64,000 bases of DNA from Streptomyces sp. NBC_00572 (GCF_026341815.1 NZ_JAPENX010000002.1:310001-374000); one strand, 5' to 3'; positions 32,139 through 41,458 are shown, counted from the first letter of the stretch. Translations and numbers: made by a program. The notes: generated from the sequence alone by a model not told the origin.

Positions 32139-33349
32139 CGGGTGCCGCCCTTGGCTCCGACGGTCACGTGGTCGGAGCCGACGGCCGGGGTGCCGGAGCC
32201 GACGGCCACCGCGTCAGAGTCGGCGGTCGCTTTGTCGGGCCCGGCAGTCGCCGCATCGGGACCGGAGATCGCCGCGCCGGATCCGTCGATCTCGGCATCG
32301 GATCCGGCAGTCGCGGCCCGGGGGGCGGTCGGGGCCGAGTGGGGCCCGGCGAGGGGTGTGTCCGGGGTGGCGGCGAGGCCCGCCTCGCCCCTCTCCGCCA
32401 GCGTCATGATCGCGTCCTCCAGACTCGCCTCGGCGATCTCCAGGCCCCCGATCGAGCCGCCGGCCTCGAACACCGCCGCCGTCAGCGGTCCCGCCATGTC
32501 GTCGGGGTGGCGCAGGGTGATCAGCTCTCCCCCGTCGGGCAGTGCTTCGCGGGTCGCTCCGAAGGCCTCCGCGACGGCCCGGGTGCGCTCGGTCGGGTCG
32601 GTGACGGTCAGGCGGACGGTGCGGTGGCTGCCGGTCGCGGCCTTCAGCTCGGCCGGGCTGCCCTGGGCGAGATGGCGGCCGGCGGAGATCACGTACACAT
32701 GGCCGCAGAGTTCTTCGACCTCGGCCAGGTAGTGGGAGGTCAGCAGCACCCCGGTGCCGTCGTGCGCGGCGAGGTCGGCGACCACGCGGCGCAGGTCGCG
32801 GGCGATCGGCGCGTCGAGACCGAGGGTCGGCTCGTCAAGGAGGAGGTAGTCGGGGCGGTTGATGAGGCCGCGGGCGATGGCGAGCCGCTGGGTCATGCCG
32901 CGCGAGTACCTCTCGACCATGGTGTCGGCGGCGTCGGTCAGACCGACGAGGTCGAGGAGTTCGCCGGTCCTGCGGCGCAGTTCGGCCTTCGGGACGTCGT
33001 AGAGCTGACCGAAGTACCAGAGGTTCTCGCGGCCGGTCATGCGGGTGTAGACCATGCGCTCGCCGCCGGCGATGAGGTTGATGCGGCGGCGTACGGCACG
33101 GGCGTCGGTGACCGCGTCCAGGCCGTCGACGCGGACGGTTCCGGCGCTGGGGCGCAGGAGGGTGGCGAGGATCTTGATGGTGGTGGTCTTGCCGGCACCG
33201 TTGAGGCCGAGGAGGCCGGTGACGCGGCCACGCGGGATGTCGAGGTCGAGACCGTCGACGGCGCGCTTGAGGGTGCGGGGGCCGAGGATGCCCTTGTCCC
33301 GTACGGGGAAGTCCTTGCGCAGGCCGCGTACTTCGATCGCCGTGGTCAT
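32135..33349 (-). CDS. ABC transporter ATPase with low-complexity C-terminal tail
   Basis: A 404-residue ABC ATPase of the DrrA/NatA export group. Walker A is GLNGAGKTT near residue 51, the signature YSRGMTQRLAIARG near 150, Walker B LLLDEPTLGLD near 175, followed by the H-loop LTSHYLAEVEEL. About 330 residues form the usual protein with its C-terminal regulatory domain. The last 65 or so are a low-complexity tail of repeated Ala/Gly/Ser/Asp (ATAGSDAEIDGSG type). The start codon overlaps the stop of the upstream permease by one base (TGATG). The tail is not typical of the family. Confidence 0.9.
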   Translation of the reverse strand: MTTAIEVRGLRKDFPVRDKGILGPRTLKRAVDGLDLDIPRGRVTGLLGLNGAGKTTTIKILATLLRPSAGTVRVDGLDAVTDARAVRRRINLIAGGERMVYTRMTGRENLWYFGQLYDVPKAELRRRTGELLDLVGLTDAADTMVERYSRGMTQRLAIARGLINRPDYLLLDEPTLGLDAPIARDLRRVVADLAAHDGTGVLLTSHYLAEVEELCGHVYVISAGRHLAQGSPAELKAATGSHRTVRLTVTDPTERTRAVAEAFGATREALPDGGELITLRHPDDMAGPLTAAVFEAGGSIGGLEIAEASLEDAIMTLAERGEAGLAATPDTPLAGPHSAPTAPRAATAGSDAEIDGSGAAISGPDAATAGPDKATADSDAVAVGSGTPAVGSDHVTVGAKGGTR

Positions 33350-34152
33350 CAGTAGGTCCTTTCGACGGCACGGGCCTCGGCCCGCGGCAGGTAGGCCAGC
33401 CCCAGGAGGAGATAGGCGCAGGTGAGGACGGCGCAGACGGCGAGCCGCGGGAGGAGTTCGGGGAGGGACTGGCCGCCGGTGAAGCTGCCGTGCAGGACGT
33501 CCATGGCGGAGGTGGTGGGGAGCAGTTCGGCGAACCACCGCGCGGGCTCCGGCAGGTAGTCGCGGGGGAAGGTGAAGCCGCCGACCAGGCCGAGCACGAT
33601 GAAGACGGTGTTCTGCGAGATGTGGGCCTCGCCGGCCGCGATCATCAGTCCGCCGAGGCCGACCGAGAGCGCGAAGACGGCGCCGATCAGCGCGAGGCCG
33701 CCGAGCAGCGCGCCGGGCACGGAGGAGACCGGCACGGTGATGCCGAGGACGCCGACGACCAGGCCGAGGGTCAGGAACTCGAGGACGCTGCTGAGCACCG
33801 CGAAGGCGGTGAAGCCGATCAGGTACGGGAGACGGCCGGCGGGGGCGATGAGCAGGGCGCCGAGGGTGCCCTGGCGTTGCTCGGTGATGAGCGCCTTCGC
33901 GGACCAGAGGATCATCCGTACGGCGAAGTGGAAGGCGGTCGTGCCGACCACGATGTAGGCGAGATAGGCGGTGGTGCCGCTGCCTGCGGCGAAGTCGTCA
34001 CCGACGGCTCCGCCGCCGATGGCGTGGAAGCCGAGATAGGCGAGCGCGATGGTGAGCGCGGCGGGCAGGACGGTGCCGACGGCGTACGTCCACGGGTAGG
34101 CGCGGCGGGTCATCTGCCAGGTGCGCCAGGCGGTTGCCCAGACGATGGGCAT
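33349..34152 (-). CDS. ABC-2 type transporter permease
   Basis: A 267-residue permease with about six membrane helices, partner of the permease at 31308-32138. Typical segments are YLAYIVVGTTAFHFAVRMIL and TFPRDYLPEPARWFAELLP, the latter typical of ABC-2 exporters. First gene of a three-gene export operon divergent from the HxlR-peroxiredoxin gene. The two dyads at 34191-34232 lie in its promoter region, so the HxlR protein probably controls export. Confidence 0.88.
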   Translation of the reverse strand: MPIVWATAWRTWQMTRRAYPWTYAVGTVLPAALTIALAYLGFHAIGGGAVGDDFAAGSGTTAYLAYIVVGTTAFHFAVRMILWSAKALITEQRQGTLGALLIAPAGRLPYLIGFTAFAVLSSVLEFLTLGLVVGVLGITVPVSSVPGALLGGLALIGAVFALSVGLGGLMIAAGEAHISQNTVFIVLGLVGGFTFPRDYLPEPARWFAELLPTTSAMDVLHGSFTGGQSLPELLPRLAVCAVLTCAYLLLGLAYLPRAEARAVERTY

Positions 34153-34190
34153 GAAACGGATCCCTCCCCCGAAAATAGTGGAACCGAGCG

Positions 34191-34232
34191 AGTTCCCATT
34201 GGGAACTTACAATGAGTTTCTATCGGGAACTC
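34191..34232. promoter_or_regulatory. Two related dyads between the exporter and HxlR genes
   Basis: AGTTCCCATTGGGAACT (34191-34207) is a perfect 7-bp inverted repeat. GAGTTTCTATCGGGAACTC (34214-34232) is a second copy with one mismatch in the arms. The pair lies in the divergent promoter region and fits dimeric winged-helix binding by the HxlR protein. Confidence 0.65.
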
Positions 34233-34313
34233 ACTCGATGGCGCAAGATGGATCGCCTACGGACCGGACACGGATCCGACACGGACCGGTCGCCCGAACG
34301 AGGAGGACACGTC

Positions 34314-35195
34314 ATGGCACGAGCGGTGCCCGACCGCGACGCCGCCTGCGCCATCGCCCAGGCCGCGGCCGTCGTCGGCGACTGGTGGAGCCTGCTCCTC
34401 GTCCGCGAGACGGCACGGGGGCGGCACCGCTTCGACGAGCTCCAGCGCGAGCTGGACATCTCCCGCAAGGTCCTCACCGAGCGGCTGAACCACCTCGTCG
34501 ACAGCGGAGTCCTCGACAAGGTCCCGTACCAGGAGGGGCCGGTCCGGTTCGAGTACCGGCTCAGCGACGCCGGGCGCGCGCTGCTCCCCGTCCTGGTCTC
34601 GATGCAGGACTGGGCCGACCGCTGGCTGCTCGGCGACGGTTCGCTCACCGCGTCCGCCGACGAGCGGAGCGCCGAGGCCCACCGCGTCCACGACCTGCCC
34701 GGCACCCGGCTGCCCCGGCTCACCCTGCCCGCGCACACGGGTACGGCGCTGGACCCGGTCGACGCCGGGGCCGGCGCCACCGTCCTGTTCTGCTACCCGG
34801 CGACCGGCCGGCCGGGCCCGCTCCCCGACGACTGGCTCGACATCCCCGGCACGGCGGGCTGCACCCTGGAGAACCGGTTGTTCCGGGAGGCGCACGAGAG
34901 GTTCACGGCGGCCGGCGTCGCGGTGCGCGGCATCAGCACGCAACGCCCGGACGAACAGCGGGCGTTCGCCGCGGCCGAGGAGATCCCCTTCCCGCTCCTC
35001 TCCGACATGGACAACGGGCTGTCGGCGGCGCTCCGGCTGCCGACGTTCCGCGCGGGCCAGGCCCTCCGCCTGAAGCGGGCGATCCTGGTCCTGGACCGCG
35101 AACGGACCGTCCGCCACGTGCAGTTCCCCGTCACGGACATCCCGGCGGCCGTGGAGACGGCCTGGCGCGAAGGGACGTCGGTCGCCTCGGAGTGA
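34314..35195 (+). CDS. HxlR-type regulator fused to a peroxiredoxin-like domain
   Basis: A 293-residue two-domain protein. Residues 1-115 are an HxlR winged helix (AIAQAAAVVGDWWSLLLVRE, FDELQRELDISRKVLTERLNHL, SDAGRALLPVL). Residues 160-290 resemble AhpC/TSA peroxiredoxins, with VLFCYPATG and the likely peroxidatic Cys in GTAGCTLENRLFREAHERF; a resolving cysteine is not obvious. The ATG at 34314 follows GAGGAGGAC. HxlR proteins often sense oxidants or electrophiles through cysteine; here the redox domain is covalently attached, so the protein may couple peroxide sensing directly to control of the divergent ABC exporter. Confidence 0.85.
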   Translation: MARAVPDRDAACAIAQAAAVVGDWWSLLLVRETARGRHRFDELQRELDISRKVLTERLNHLVDSGVLDKVPYQEGPVRFEYRLSDAGRALLPVLVSMQDWADRWLLGDGSLTASADERSAEAHRVHDLPGTRLPRLTLPAHTGTALDPVDAGAGATVLFCYPATGRPGPLPDDWLDIPGTAGCTLENRLFREAHERFTAAGVAVRGISTQRPDEQRAFAAAEEIPFPLLSDMDNGLSAALRLPTFRAGQALRLKRAILVLDRERTVRHVQFPVTDIPAAVETAWREGTSVASE

Positions 35196-35639
35196 CACCT
35201 TTCGTGCCGACTCCTTGGGCTGGACAGTTCCGCCCGGCCCGCCGGGTCGGGCGGCAGGGGGGTCGCGCGGCCGAGGGTCCGTCTCGCCAAGGCGCCGGTG
35301 GAGAGGGCCAGTTGCTTGCCGAGCTCCCCGGTGGCGCCGTCGCCCACCCCGAACAGGAACGTGGTGAGCGCGCCGAGCGCCATGATCGCCGGCCCCTCCC
35401 CCGACCCTCCCGGCTCGACTGGGCTCGCCTCGACGCGGTAACTCCGTTCCGTGGCACGTTACATGCGACGGCGCGGCTCACGCCGGGGTGACCGGAGAGG
35501 AGCTGCCGAAGGCGCCCGGCGGGATCCAGTGGTTCCCGGGGAGGTCCGCCCGGCGAAATAGGAATTCGATTGCGTTCGGAACTCCGCCGTGTTCCTATGT
35601 CATGTCTTTTTCATGATCATTGCTTTGGGGGAAAAAGAA
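35196..35639. other. Intergenic region with probable minus-strand gene remnants
   Basis: No clear gene. On the minus strand, the frame from the ATG at 35383 begins MALGALTTFLFGVGDGATGE and then runs into DNA antisense to the HxlR gene; it may be the start of a degraded membrane protein. A second minus-strand piece (35488-35586) ends the short peptide LPGNHWIPPGAFGSSSP with a TGA and looks like the C terminus of a lost enzyme. From 35560 the DNA becomes lower in GC and contains a probable promoter for the beta-helix gene. Confidence 0.35.
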
Positions 35640-36962
35640 ATGACCAGAGGCATGGACCGCCGTTCCGTCATGCGCGGCATGGCGACCGCCGGAGTCGGCG
35701 TCGCGGCCGGAGCGGTGGCGATGGGGAGCGGCACGGCGTACGCGGCGGGTTCCGGGGACGACCCGTACAGCGTCGACGTCATCAGCAAGGGTGCGGACCC
35801 GACCGGTGCCACCCCGAGTGACGCCGCGTTCCGCGCGGCCGCCGCCGAGGTGCTGGCCTCGTTCCAGCCCGGCCCGATCTCGGGGGCGATCCCGAAGAAG
35901 GTGCTGGTCGTCCCGCCCGGCACGTATCTCCTGACCCAGCCGGACTCGCTCCTCCCGAACGTCAACGGCGAGGGCAACGGGGGCATCGTCGACGGCGTGT
36001 CGATCACCGGCTACGGCAAGCGGCTGTCGCGGATCGTGTACTCGCCCGCGGCGAACGACACCACGCTGTGGACGAACTACCAGCGCTACAAGAACATCCG
36101 GATCTCCGGGCTGACGTTCACCAGCACCAACGCCACGTCGAGCTTCAACTACGCCTACTCGTCGGCCGACTACGGCGTCCAGGACACCTGGTACACCGAC
36201 GTCGAGTGGCGCGGCAGCTGGAAGCGCGGCATCGGCCTGGACGGCCCGGCGACCACGTCCAACCTGAACAGCGAGATGGGTTGGGACCACTGTCAGGTCG
36301 GCGGCTCGTACTCCGACGCCTTCCTCGTCATGGGGATGACGTCGTCCGCGACGCAGCAGGACCAGTTCCTCAACTACTGGTTCCGTGACTGCAAGGTGGA
36401 GTACCAGTCCGGGGTGTTCGTGAGGAACAACCGGGGCGGTTCGATGAACTTCATCGGCGGTTCCTACATCCTCACGGACGCCGCGTCGACCGGTACGTTC
36501 TTCGAGCTGACCGCCGACGCCACCACCCGGGCCGACTCGGTCTCGCGTCTGTACGCGCAGGGCATCCGGTTCGAGCTGCGCGGTGTCGGCCACAAGGTGA
36601 TCGACTCCCGGTGGTACAAGGGAAACATCACCTTCGAGTCGTGCGACGACACCGCTCTGAGCTTCAAGTCCTGGGCTCCGGACGCGGTGACGCACGTGTA
36701 CGACTTCAACGCCAACGGCGCCCGGGGTCCGATGGTCCGGTACGTGGACTGCGGCCTCATGGGCTCGCACCGGGTGGGGACGGGTTCCACCGCCACCACC
36801 AACGGCAAGGTCCTGTACGACGGTTGCCGGTTCATCGACATGTCGGCCGCGACCGGGGCGACCGGCTTCCTCCGCTGGACCGGGTCCGTCGCGCCCCGCT
36901 ACGAGATGCGCGACTGCCTCATCGGCGCGAACTACCTGACGGACGTGAAGAACCCCGCCTGA
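35640..36962 (+). CDS. Secreted right-handed beta-helix protein
   Basis: A 440-residue exported protein. The signal is twin-arginine-like (MDRRSVMRGMATAG, cleavage near AYAAG, residue 36). After DVISKGADPTGATPSDAAF, the usual start of pectate-lyase-3-type beta-helices, repeated coils follow (GVSITGYG, KNIRISGLTFTS, GGSMNFIGGSYI). No PL or GH catalytic signature is recognisable. The ATG at 35640 begins MTRGMDRRS; the upstream codons are hydrophobic but lie in promoter-like DNA. Substrate unknown; glycan binding or cleavage at the cell surface is likely. A strong terminator follows. Confidence 0.8.
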   Translation: MTRGMDRRSVMRGMATAGVGVAAGAVAMGSGTAYAAGSGDDPYSVDVISKGADPTGATPSDAAFRAAAAEVLASFQPGPISGAIPKKVLVVPPGTYLLTQPDSLLPNVNGEGNGGIVDGVSITGYGKRLSRIVYSPAANDTTLWTNYQRYKNIRISGLTFTSTNATSSFNYAYSSADYGVQDTWYTDVEWRGSWKRGIGLDGPATTSNLNSEMGWDHCQVGGSYSDAFLVMGMTSSATQQDQFLNYWFRDCKVEYQSGVFVRNNRGGSMNFIGGSYILTDAASTGTFFELTADATTRADSVSRLYAQGIRFELRGVGHKVIDSRWYKGNITFESCDDTALSFKSWAPDAVTHVYDFNANGARGPMVRYVDCGLMGSHRVGTGSTATTNGKVLYDGCRFIDMSAATGATGFLRWTGSVAPRYEMRDCLIGANYLTDVKNPA

Positions 36963-36982
36963 CGGCCCAGGCATAGGGACGT

Positions 36983-37014
36983 GAGCGGGCCGCGACGGGA
37001 GTCGCGGCCCGCTC
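36983..37014 (+). terminator. Strong hairpin terminator after the beta-helix gene
   Basis: A perfect 14-bp stem (GAGCGGGCCGCGAC, 36983-36996, with its complement at 37001-37014) and a four-base loop, 20 bp after the stop codon. Confidence 0.85.
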
Positions 37015-37135
37015 TGTCGTTCATCGGGCGTACACCTGGACTTCGGGTGTCGGGCCGGACGGTGGCCGCCGTACCGACACGGAGGGGCACCACGCTCACG
37101 CAGGACGTACAAGCCCCCCTCCTGAGGAGACTCGC

Positions 37136-38446
37136 GTGACTCACCCCCCTACCGCCCGGTCACTCGTGCTCGTCGTGACCTCGGCGCTCGCGGCCGCGGC
37201 CCTGGCCGTGCCGGCCCAGGCCCACCACCGTGGCTCCGGCGCCTCCCTGCCCGTCGTGACGCCCCGCGCGGAGACGCCGGTGCTGCACGACGACGACGCG
37301 GGCGGCAACGCCGACGCGGACGACCCCGCCATCTGGCGCAACGCCGCCGCTCCGGGCCGCAGCCTCGTCGTCGCGACCGCCAAGGAGGGCGGGCTGCGCG
37401 TCTACGACCTGGACGCACGCCTGGTGCAGTCGATAGCCGCGCCGCCTGCCGCCGGGCCGGACGACGCTCCGGGCCGGTTCAACAACGTGGACCTCGTCCA
37501 GGGGCTGCGGCTCTCCTCGGGACGCGCCGATCTGGCCGTGACCAGCGACCGCGGTCACGACCGGCTGCGGTTCTACCGCATCGACCGCGACCGCGCCGGC
37601 GGCCCGCTGACCGATGTCACCGACCCCGCCGCCCCGGCCGTCTTCTCCCGGGACCAGGCCGAGATCAACGACCAGCGGACCGCGTACGGTCTGGCGACCT
37701 GGACGGACCCGGCGTCCGGGAAGTCCTTCGCCCTGGTCAGCCGTCGTGAGCGGACCGGCATCGCGCTGCTCGAACTGCTCCCCGCCGCGGGCGGCAAGGT
37801 CACGTACCGCACGATCCGCACCCTGGACCTCCCGGCCACCTTCCGGCTGCCCGACGGCACGTCGTGGGCCCCGTGCGGCGAGCCCGGCGAGCTGCCGCAG
37901 GTCGAGGGCATGGTCGTCGACCCCGCCAACGGCACCCTCTACGCCGGCCAGGAGGACATCGGCATCTGGCGGCTGCGCGCCGACCTCACCGGCACGCCGA
38001 AGCTTCTCGACAAGGTCCGCGAGTTCGGTGTCCCCGGCGTCTACGACGAGGAGACCGAGGAGTGCACGCCGGGCGCCGACCCCGGCTTCGGCGGGAACAG
38101 GATCTCCTCGGACGTCGAGGGCCTGACCCTGGTCACCGAGTCCGACGGCGACGGATACCTGCTCGCCTCCAGCCAGGGTGACAACACCTTCGCCGCCTAC
38201 GACCGGGAGCTCGGGGACCGCAACGAGTACGAGGGCGGCTTCCGGGTCGCACCCGCGAACAGCGCCCTCGACGGCTCGGAGGAATGCGACGGCGCCGCCG
38301 CCCTGAACGCACCCCTCGGATCCGCGTACCCGCGCGGACTGCTCGTCGTGCAGGACGGGCACGACGCCCCCGGCGACGGTGACCGGCCCGCGACCAACTT
38401 CAAGTTCGTCGACCTCGGGCCCGTCCTGGACGCCCTCGACGACTGA
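37136..38446 (+). CDS. Secreted beta-propeller phytase
   Basis: A 436-residue secreted enzyme. A signal peptide (cleavage near VPAQA, residue 28) is followed by the alkaline-phytase fold with calcium-binding acidic residues: DADDPAIW near 62-69, ATAKEGGLRVYDLD, GRFNNVDLVQGL, DQAEINDQRTAYGL, and DVEGLTLV near the end of the propeller. Such enzymes release phosphate from phytate outside the cell. The start is a GTG at 37136, with GAGGAG before it. It is monocistronic between two strong terminators. A PhoP-controlled promoter would be expected, but I see no clear PHO box. Confidence 0.9.
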   Translation: MTHPPTARSLVLVVTSALAAAALAVPAQAHHRGSGASLPVVTPRAETPVLHDDDAGGNADADDPAIWRNAAAPGRSLVVATAKEGGLRVYDLDARLVQSIAAPPAAGPDDAPGRFNNVDLVQGLRLSSGRADLAVTSDRGHDRLRFYRIDRDRAGGPLTDVTDPAAPAVFSRDQAEINDQRTAYGLATWTDPASGKSFALVSRRERTGIALLELLPAAGGKVTYRTIRTLDLPATFRLPDGTSWAPCGEPGELPQVEGMVVDPANGTLYAGQEDIGIWRLRADLTGTPKLLDKVREFGVPGVYDEETEECTPGADPGFGGNRISSDVEGLTLVTESDGDGYLLASSQGDNTFAAYDRELGDRNEYEGGFRVAPANSALDGSEECDGAAALNAPLGSAYPRGLLVVQDGHDAPGDGDRPATNFKFVDLGPVLDALDD

Positions 38447-38469
38447 TCCGCCCCACGATCGCCTTCCCT

Positions 38470-38506
38470 CACCGGCCGCCGGGGCTCGACGACCCGGCGG
38501 CCGGTG
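38470..38506. terminator. Strong bidirectional terminator
   Basis: CACCGGCCGCCGGG (38470-38483) and its perfect complement (38493-38506) with a nine-base loop, between the convergent phytase and DUF5682 genes. Confidence 0.85.
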
Positions 38507-38548
38507 ACGTGTGCGGTGTCCGGAGCCCGCGGTGCGAGGGGTGCGGTG

Positions 38549-41458
38549 TCACACCGTCGTGAGGAGGGCCGCCACCGCATGGGCCGTGGCCGGGTGACTC
38601 GTCGTCAGGGACGGCGGACGGAGGTCCTGGGCGGCCGGCGTCCACGGGTCGCCGCAGCCCAGCAGGTCCGCGACCGCGTCACAGGCGGCCCGGTGGGTGA
38701 ACAGCAGCGCCGCGCCGGTCGGGCCGGTGGCCGGCCCGTCCGCCGGGGCCCAGCCGTCCGTACAGCCCATGAGGTCCGCGACCGCGTCGCAGGTCTCCGG
38801 GTGGAGGGGAAGCAGCGCCGCGCCGCGTGGCGGGGCGGTCGCCAGGGGCGTCCGCTCCACCGGCTGCTCGTGCCACGGCGGGACCCAGGCGTCCAGGGCC
38901 GCGAGCCGGGCCGGGAAGATCCGCCCCGCCTCGCGGATGAGCAGGGGGGCCAGCTCGGCGGCGTTCGACCGCAGCGTGGTGATGAGCGTGGGCAGCCACG
39001 GCAGCAGCACGGGGTCGGGAAGTCGTCCGAAGGCGTTCGACACGGCTTCCACGACGACGTCGGCGAGTCCCGGTACCGGCTCCAGGGCGTGCACGAAGCC
39101 GCTGAGGTAGCGGGGGTAGGAGGGCACCACCAGGGGGTTGCCGAGGAGTTCGTCGCAGCGCCCGCGCAGCTCGCCCCGGGAGAGGGTGCCGAGCTGGACC
39201 TGGGCCGCCCACAGCAGCGCCGTCTTCGCGGGGTCCCGCGGGTGCGACTGGGCGACGGCGAGCTCCAGCTGCGTACGGTCGCAGCCCAGTGACAGCGCCA
39301 GGCTCTCCATGCTGAACAGGAAGCCCAGCATCGCCGCCACCTGGCCCACGGTCGCGTCCTCGTCGCGGAACGCCGTCGGCAGCAGCGTGCAGTAGTGCGC
39401 GTACCCGGTTCTGACGAAGGACTCGATCCACGGCGGCAGGACCGGTTCGCTGGTCCGGTAGTACGCCAGGAGGCCGCGCACCCGGCGCAGTACCTCCGGC
39501 GCCCCGTCCACGGTGCGCTCGCCCGCCAGGACGTCGAGGGCCCGCGTCCCCAGCTCGTCGGCGAGGCGTCGGCCGCCGAGGAAGAGCGTCGCGTCCTCGA
39601 CGGCCGCGAGGACCTCGGCCGTGGTGGCCTGCGGTCCGTACGCGATACGGCGCAGGCGCTGCTCCAGCACCTGCTCCAGGCTCACGCCCTCGTAGCCCAG
39701 CTCGATGAGGGCGCGCTGGTGGGTGCCGAGCGACAGGTCCCAGGACTCCTGGATCGACCGTTCGCCGAGCCGCCGCTCCCCCATCACCGTGCGTGCGGCG
39801 CCGGGCGGCAGCAGTCGGCGCAGCATCCACAGGACGTCCGAGCAGGCCCGCAGCTCGGGCTTGGACGCCATGTCGAGCAGGGCGCGCCGTACGCCGCGCT
39901 GCTGGAGGTTCAGTTCCAGGGGCGCCAGCCGGTCGTGCACGTCACGGGCGAGGGGCGGCAGGGCGTCGTAGCCGACCTGGCCGATCCGGTCGCCGCCCAT
40001 CATGATCTCGACGAGTCGGCGCACGTCCCGCCGGCCGGGGACGGTGTCCTTCTCGATGCAGGTGACCGCCGCGTCCTGGAAGTCGTACGGCGTGGGCTTG
40101 GCCCGGTCCCGCATGGCGGCGAGCAGGATCGAGGTCTCGAAGACGGCGATCGCGTCGGCGGTGGAGGCCAGGTACCCGTTGCGTCGGGCGGCGCGGACGA
40201 TGTCCACGGACCAGCCGAGCAGTTCGGCCTCGTCGAGGCCGTGGAGGACGGGGGGCCGCTGGAGGAAGCCGGAGAGCCGGTCCTCCGCCGGTACGGGTAC
40301 GGGCTCGGCCGCGGTGGCCTTCGCCGCCGTCTTCGTGGTTCGCGGCTTCTTCGTACCGGCCTGTCCTTCCAGGCGGTACGACTTCACCCCGGTGCGCTTG
40401 AGGTTCTTGGCCCACTCCGTCGCGGCGATCGACACCGAGCCCGAGGCGAGGCCGAACTGCGCCTCGATGGCCGCGTGGCTGGACGGGATCAGCCCGTACT
40501 GCCAGGTCGTGGCCGTCCGCGGGGTGATGGTGAAGTCGCCGGTGCCGTGCACGCCGAACTCGTCGACGCGGCTGGCCGCGTGGAAGGCGCCGCACACGTA
40601 CAGGCAGTCCGCCGGGTCGGTGCCGGTGGCGGCGAGGTGCTCACGCATCCGGGTCCACATGTAGCGCTCGCGGTCCTCGTCGACGCGCACCCGCTCCCCC
40701 TGGCCGGGGGCGAGGCGCCGGAAGAGGCTGCCGATGAGGAACATGACCTGGCGGTAGGTGGCGTGGTCGCTGTCGCCGAGCGGGACCTCGACGTACTGGT
40801 GCCACCACTCCGACCAGTGCCGCACCTTGCCGTGGCGGAGCAGGTGCTCCTCCAGTTCGGCGAAGCGGGGCCGCAGGTCACCGATCTCGACGCCGACGGC
40901 CTCGCCGTGGAGGGCGGCCTCGGGTTCGGTCCCGGCCGGGTGGGTCTCGCCGTCGGCGGGCTGTCGAGGGTCCCACTGGAAGACGTGGTCGGAGGAGCGG
41001 TCGACGAGGACGAGTTCCACGCCGGGGGTGTCGAGGGCGTACGCGACGGCCTGGTACTCGGCGGAGGCCTCGGTGATCGGGGCGACGACGGACAGTGGCG
41101 CCCAGTCGGGCGGGAAGCCGTCGATGTCGCTCGCGAAGGCCTGGACGGCGACGGGCAGCCGGCAGTTGCGCAGTTCGGTGAGGAGCGGCGCCATGTCCTC
41201 GCACAGCTCCAGGTACACGACCTTGGGCTGCTTCTCGCGCAGCCGGCGGGCCATGGCGAGGGCGGAGGCGGGCGAGTGGTGGCAGACGGGGAAGATCTCC
41301 AGCGGTTCGGCGACCGCCCGGTCGACGTCGTCGACCAGGCCCAGGAGGATGCCTTCCAGGGCGTCCTGTCCGCCGGAGAACTCGGCCGCCGCTTCGTGGA
41401 GTTGCCCGCGCAGCGCGGCGAACGGCGGGCTCGTGGGCTGCTCGGGGGCGCCGCTCAT
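38549..41458 (-). CDS. DUF5682-family protein of a MoxR-VWA cassette
   Basis: A 969-residue cytoplasmic protein. The N-terminal third has the family core: PVCHHSPASALAMARRLR (His60-His61), VVYLELCEDM, VQAFASDIDGFPPDW and LVDRSSDHVFQW, a layout that recalls ChaN/TraB-type folds. A central segment is rich in Lys/Ala, then long helical regions follow. The last 90 residues hold two copies of a CDAVADLxGCxDxWxPA unit. The ATG overlaps the MoxR stop (ATGA). No enzymatic activity is established for DUF5682. It is last in a five-gene operon of MoxR-VWA type, so a partner in chaperone-like remodelling is likely. Confidence 0.82.
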   Translation of the reverse strand: MSGAPEQPTSPPFAALRGQLHEAAAEFSGGQDALEGILLGLVDDVDRAVAEPLEIFPVCHHSPASALAMARRLREKQPKVVYLELCEDMAPLLTELRNCRLPVAVQAFASDIDGFPPDWAPLSVVAPITEASAEYQAVAYALDTPGVELVLVDRSSDHVFQWDPRQPADGETHPAGTEPEAALHGEAVGVEIGDLRPRFAELEEHLLRHGKVRHWSEWWHQYVEVPLGDSDHATYRQVMFLIGSLFRRLAPGQGERVRVDEDRERYMWTRMREHLAATGTDPADCLYVCGAFHAASRVDEFGVHGTGDFTITPRTATTWQYGLIPSSHAAIEAQFGLASGSVSIAATEWAKNLKRTGVKSYRLEGQAGTKKPRTTKTAAKATAAEPVPVPAEDRLSGFLQRPPVLHGLDEAELLGWSVDIVRAARRNGYLASTADAIAVFETSILLAAMRDRAKPTPYDFQDAAVTCIEKDTVPGRRDVRRLVEIMMGGDRIGQVGYDALPPLARDVHDRLAPLELNLQQRGVRRALLDMASKPELRACSDVLWMLRRLLPPGAARTVMGERRLGERSIQESWDLSLGTHQRALIELGYEGVSLEQVLEQRLRRIAYGPQATTAEVLAAVEDATLFLGGRRLADELGTRALDVLAGERTVDGAPEVLRRVRGLLAYYRTSEPVLPPWIESFVRTGYAHYCTLLPTAFRDEDATVGQVAAMLGFLFSMESLALSLGCDRTQLELAVAQSHPRDPAKTALLWAAQVQLGTLSRGELRGRCDELLGNPLVVPSYPRYLSGFVHALEPVPGLADVVVEAVSNAFGRLPDPVLLPWLPTLITTLRSNAAELAPLLIREAGRIFPARLAALDAWVPPWHEQPVERTPLATAPPRGAALLPLHPETCDAVADLMGCTDGWAPADGPATGPTGAALLFTHRAACDAVADLLGCGDPWTPAAQDLRPPSLTTSHPATAHAVAALLTTV

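Noticed and set aside
32135..32360. A tandem DNA repeat suggestive of a CRISPR-like or VNTR array
   Set aside because: The units are imperfect, in frame and inside the ATPase gene; they lack spacers and encode a low-complexity tail.
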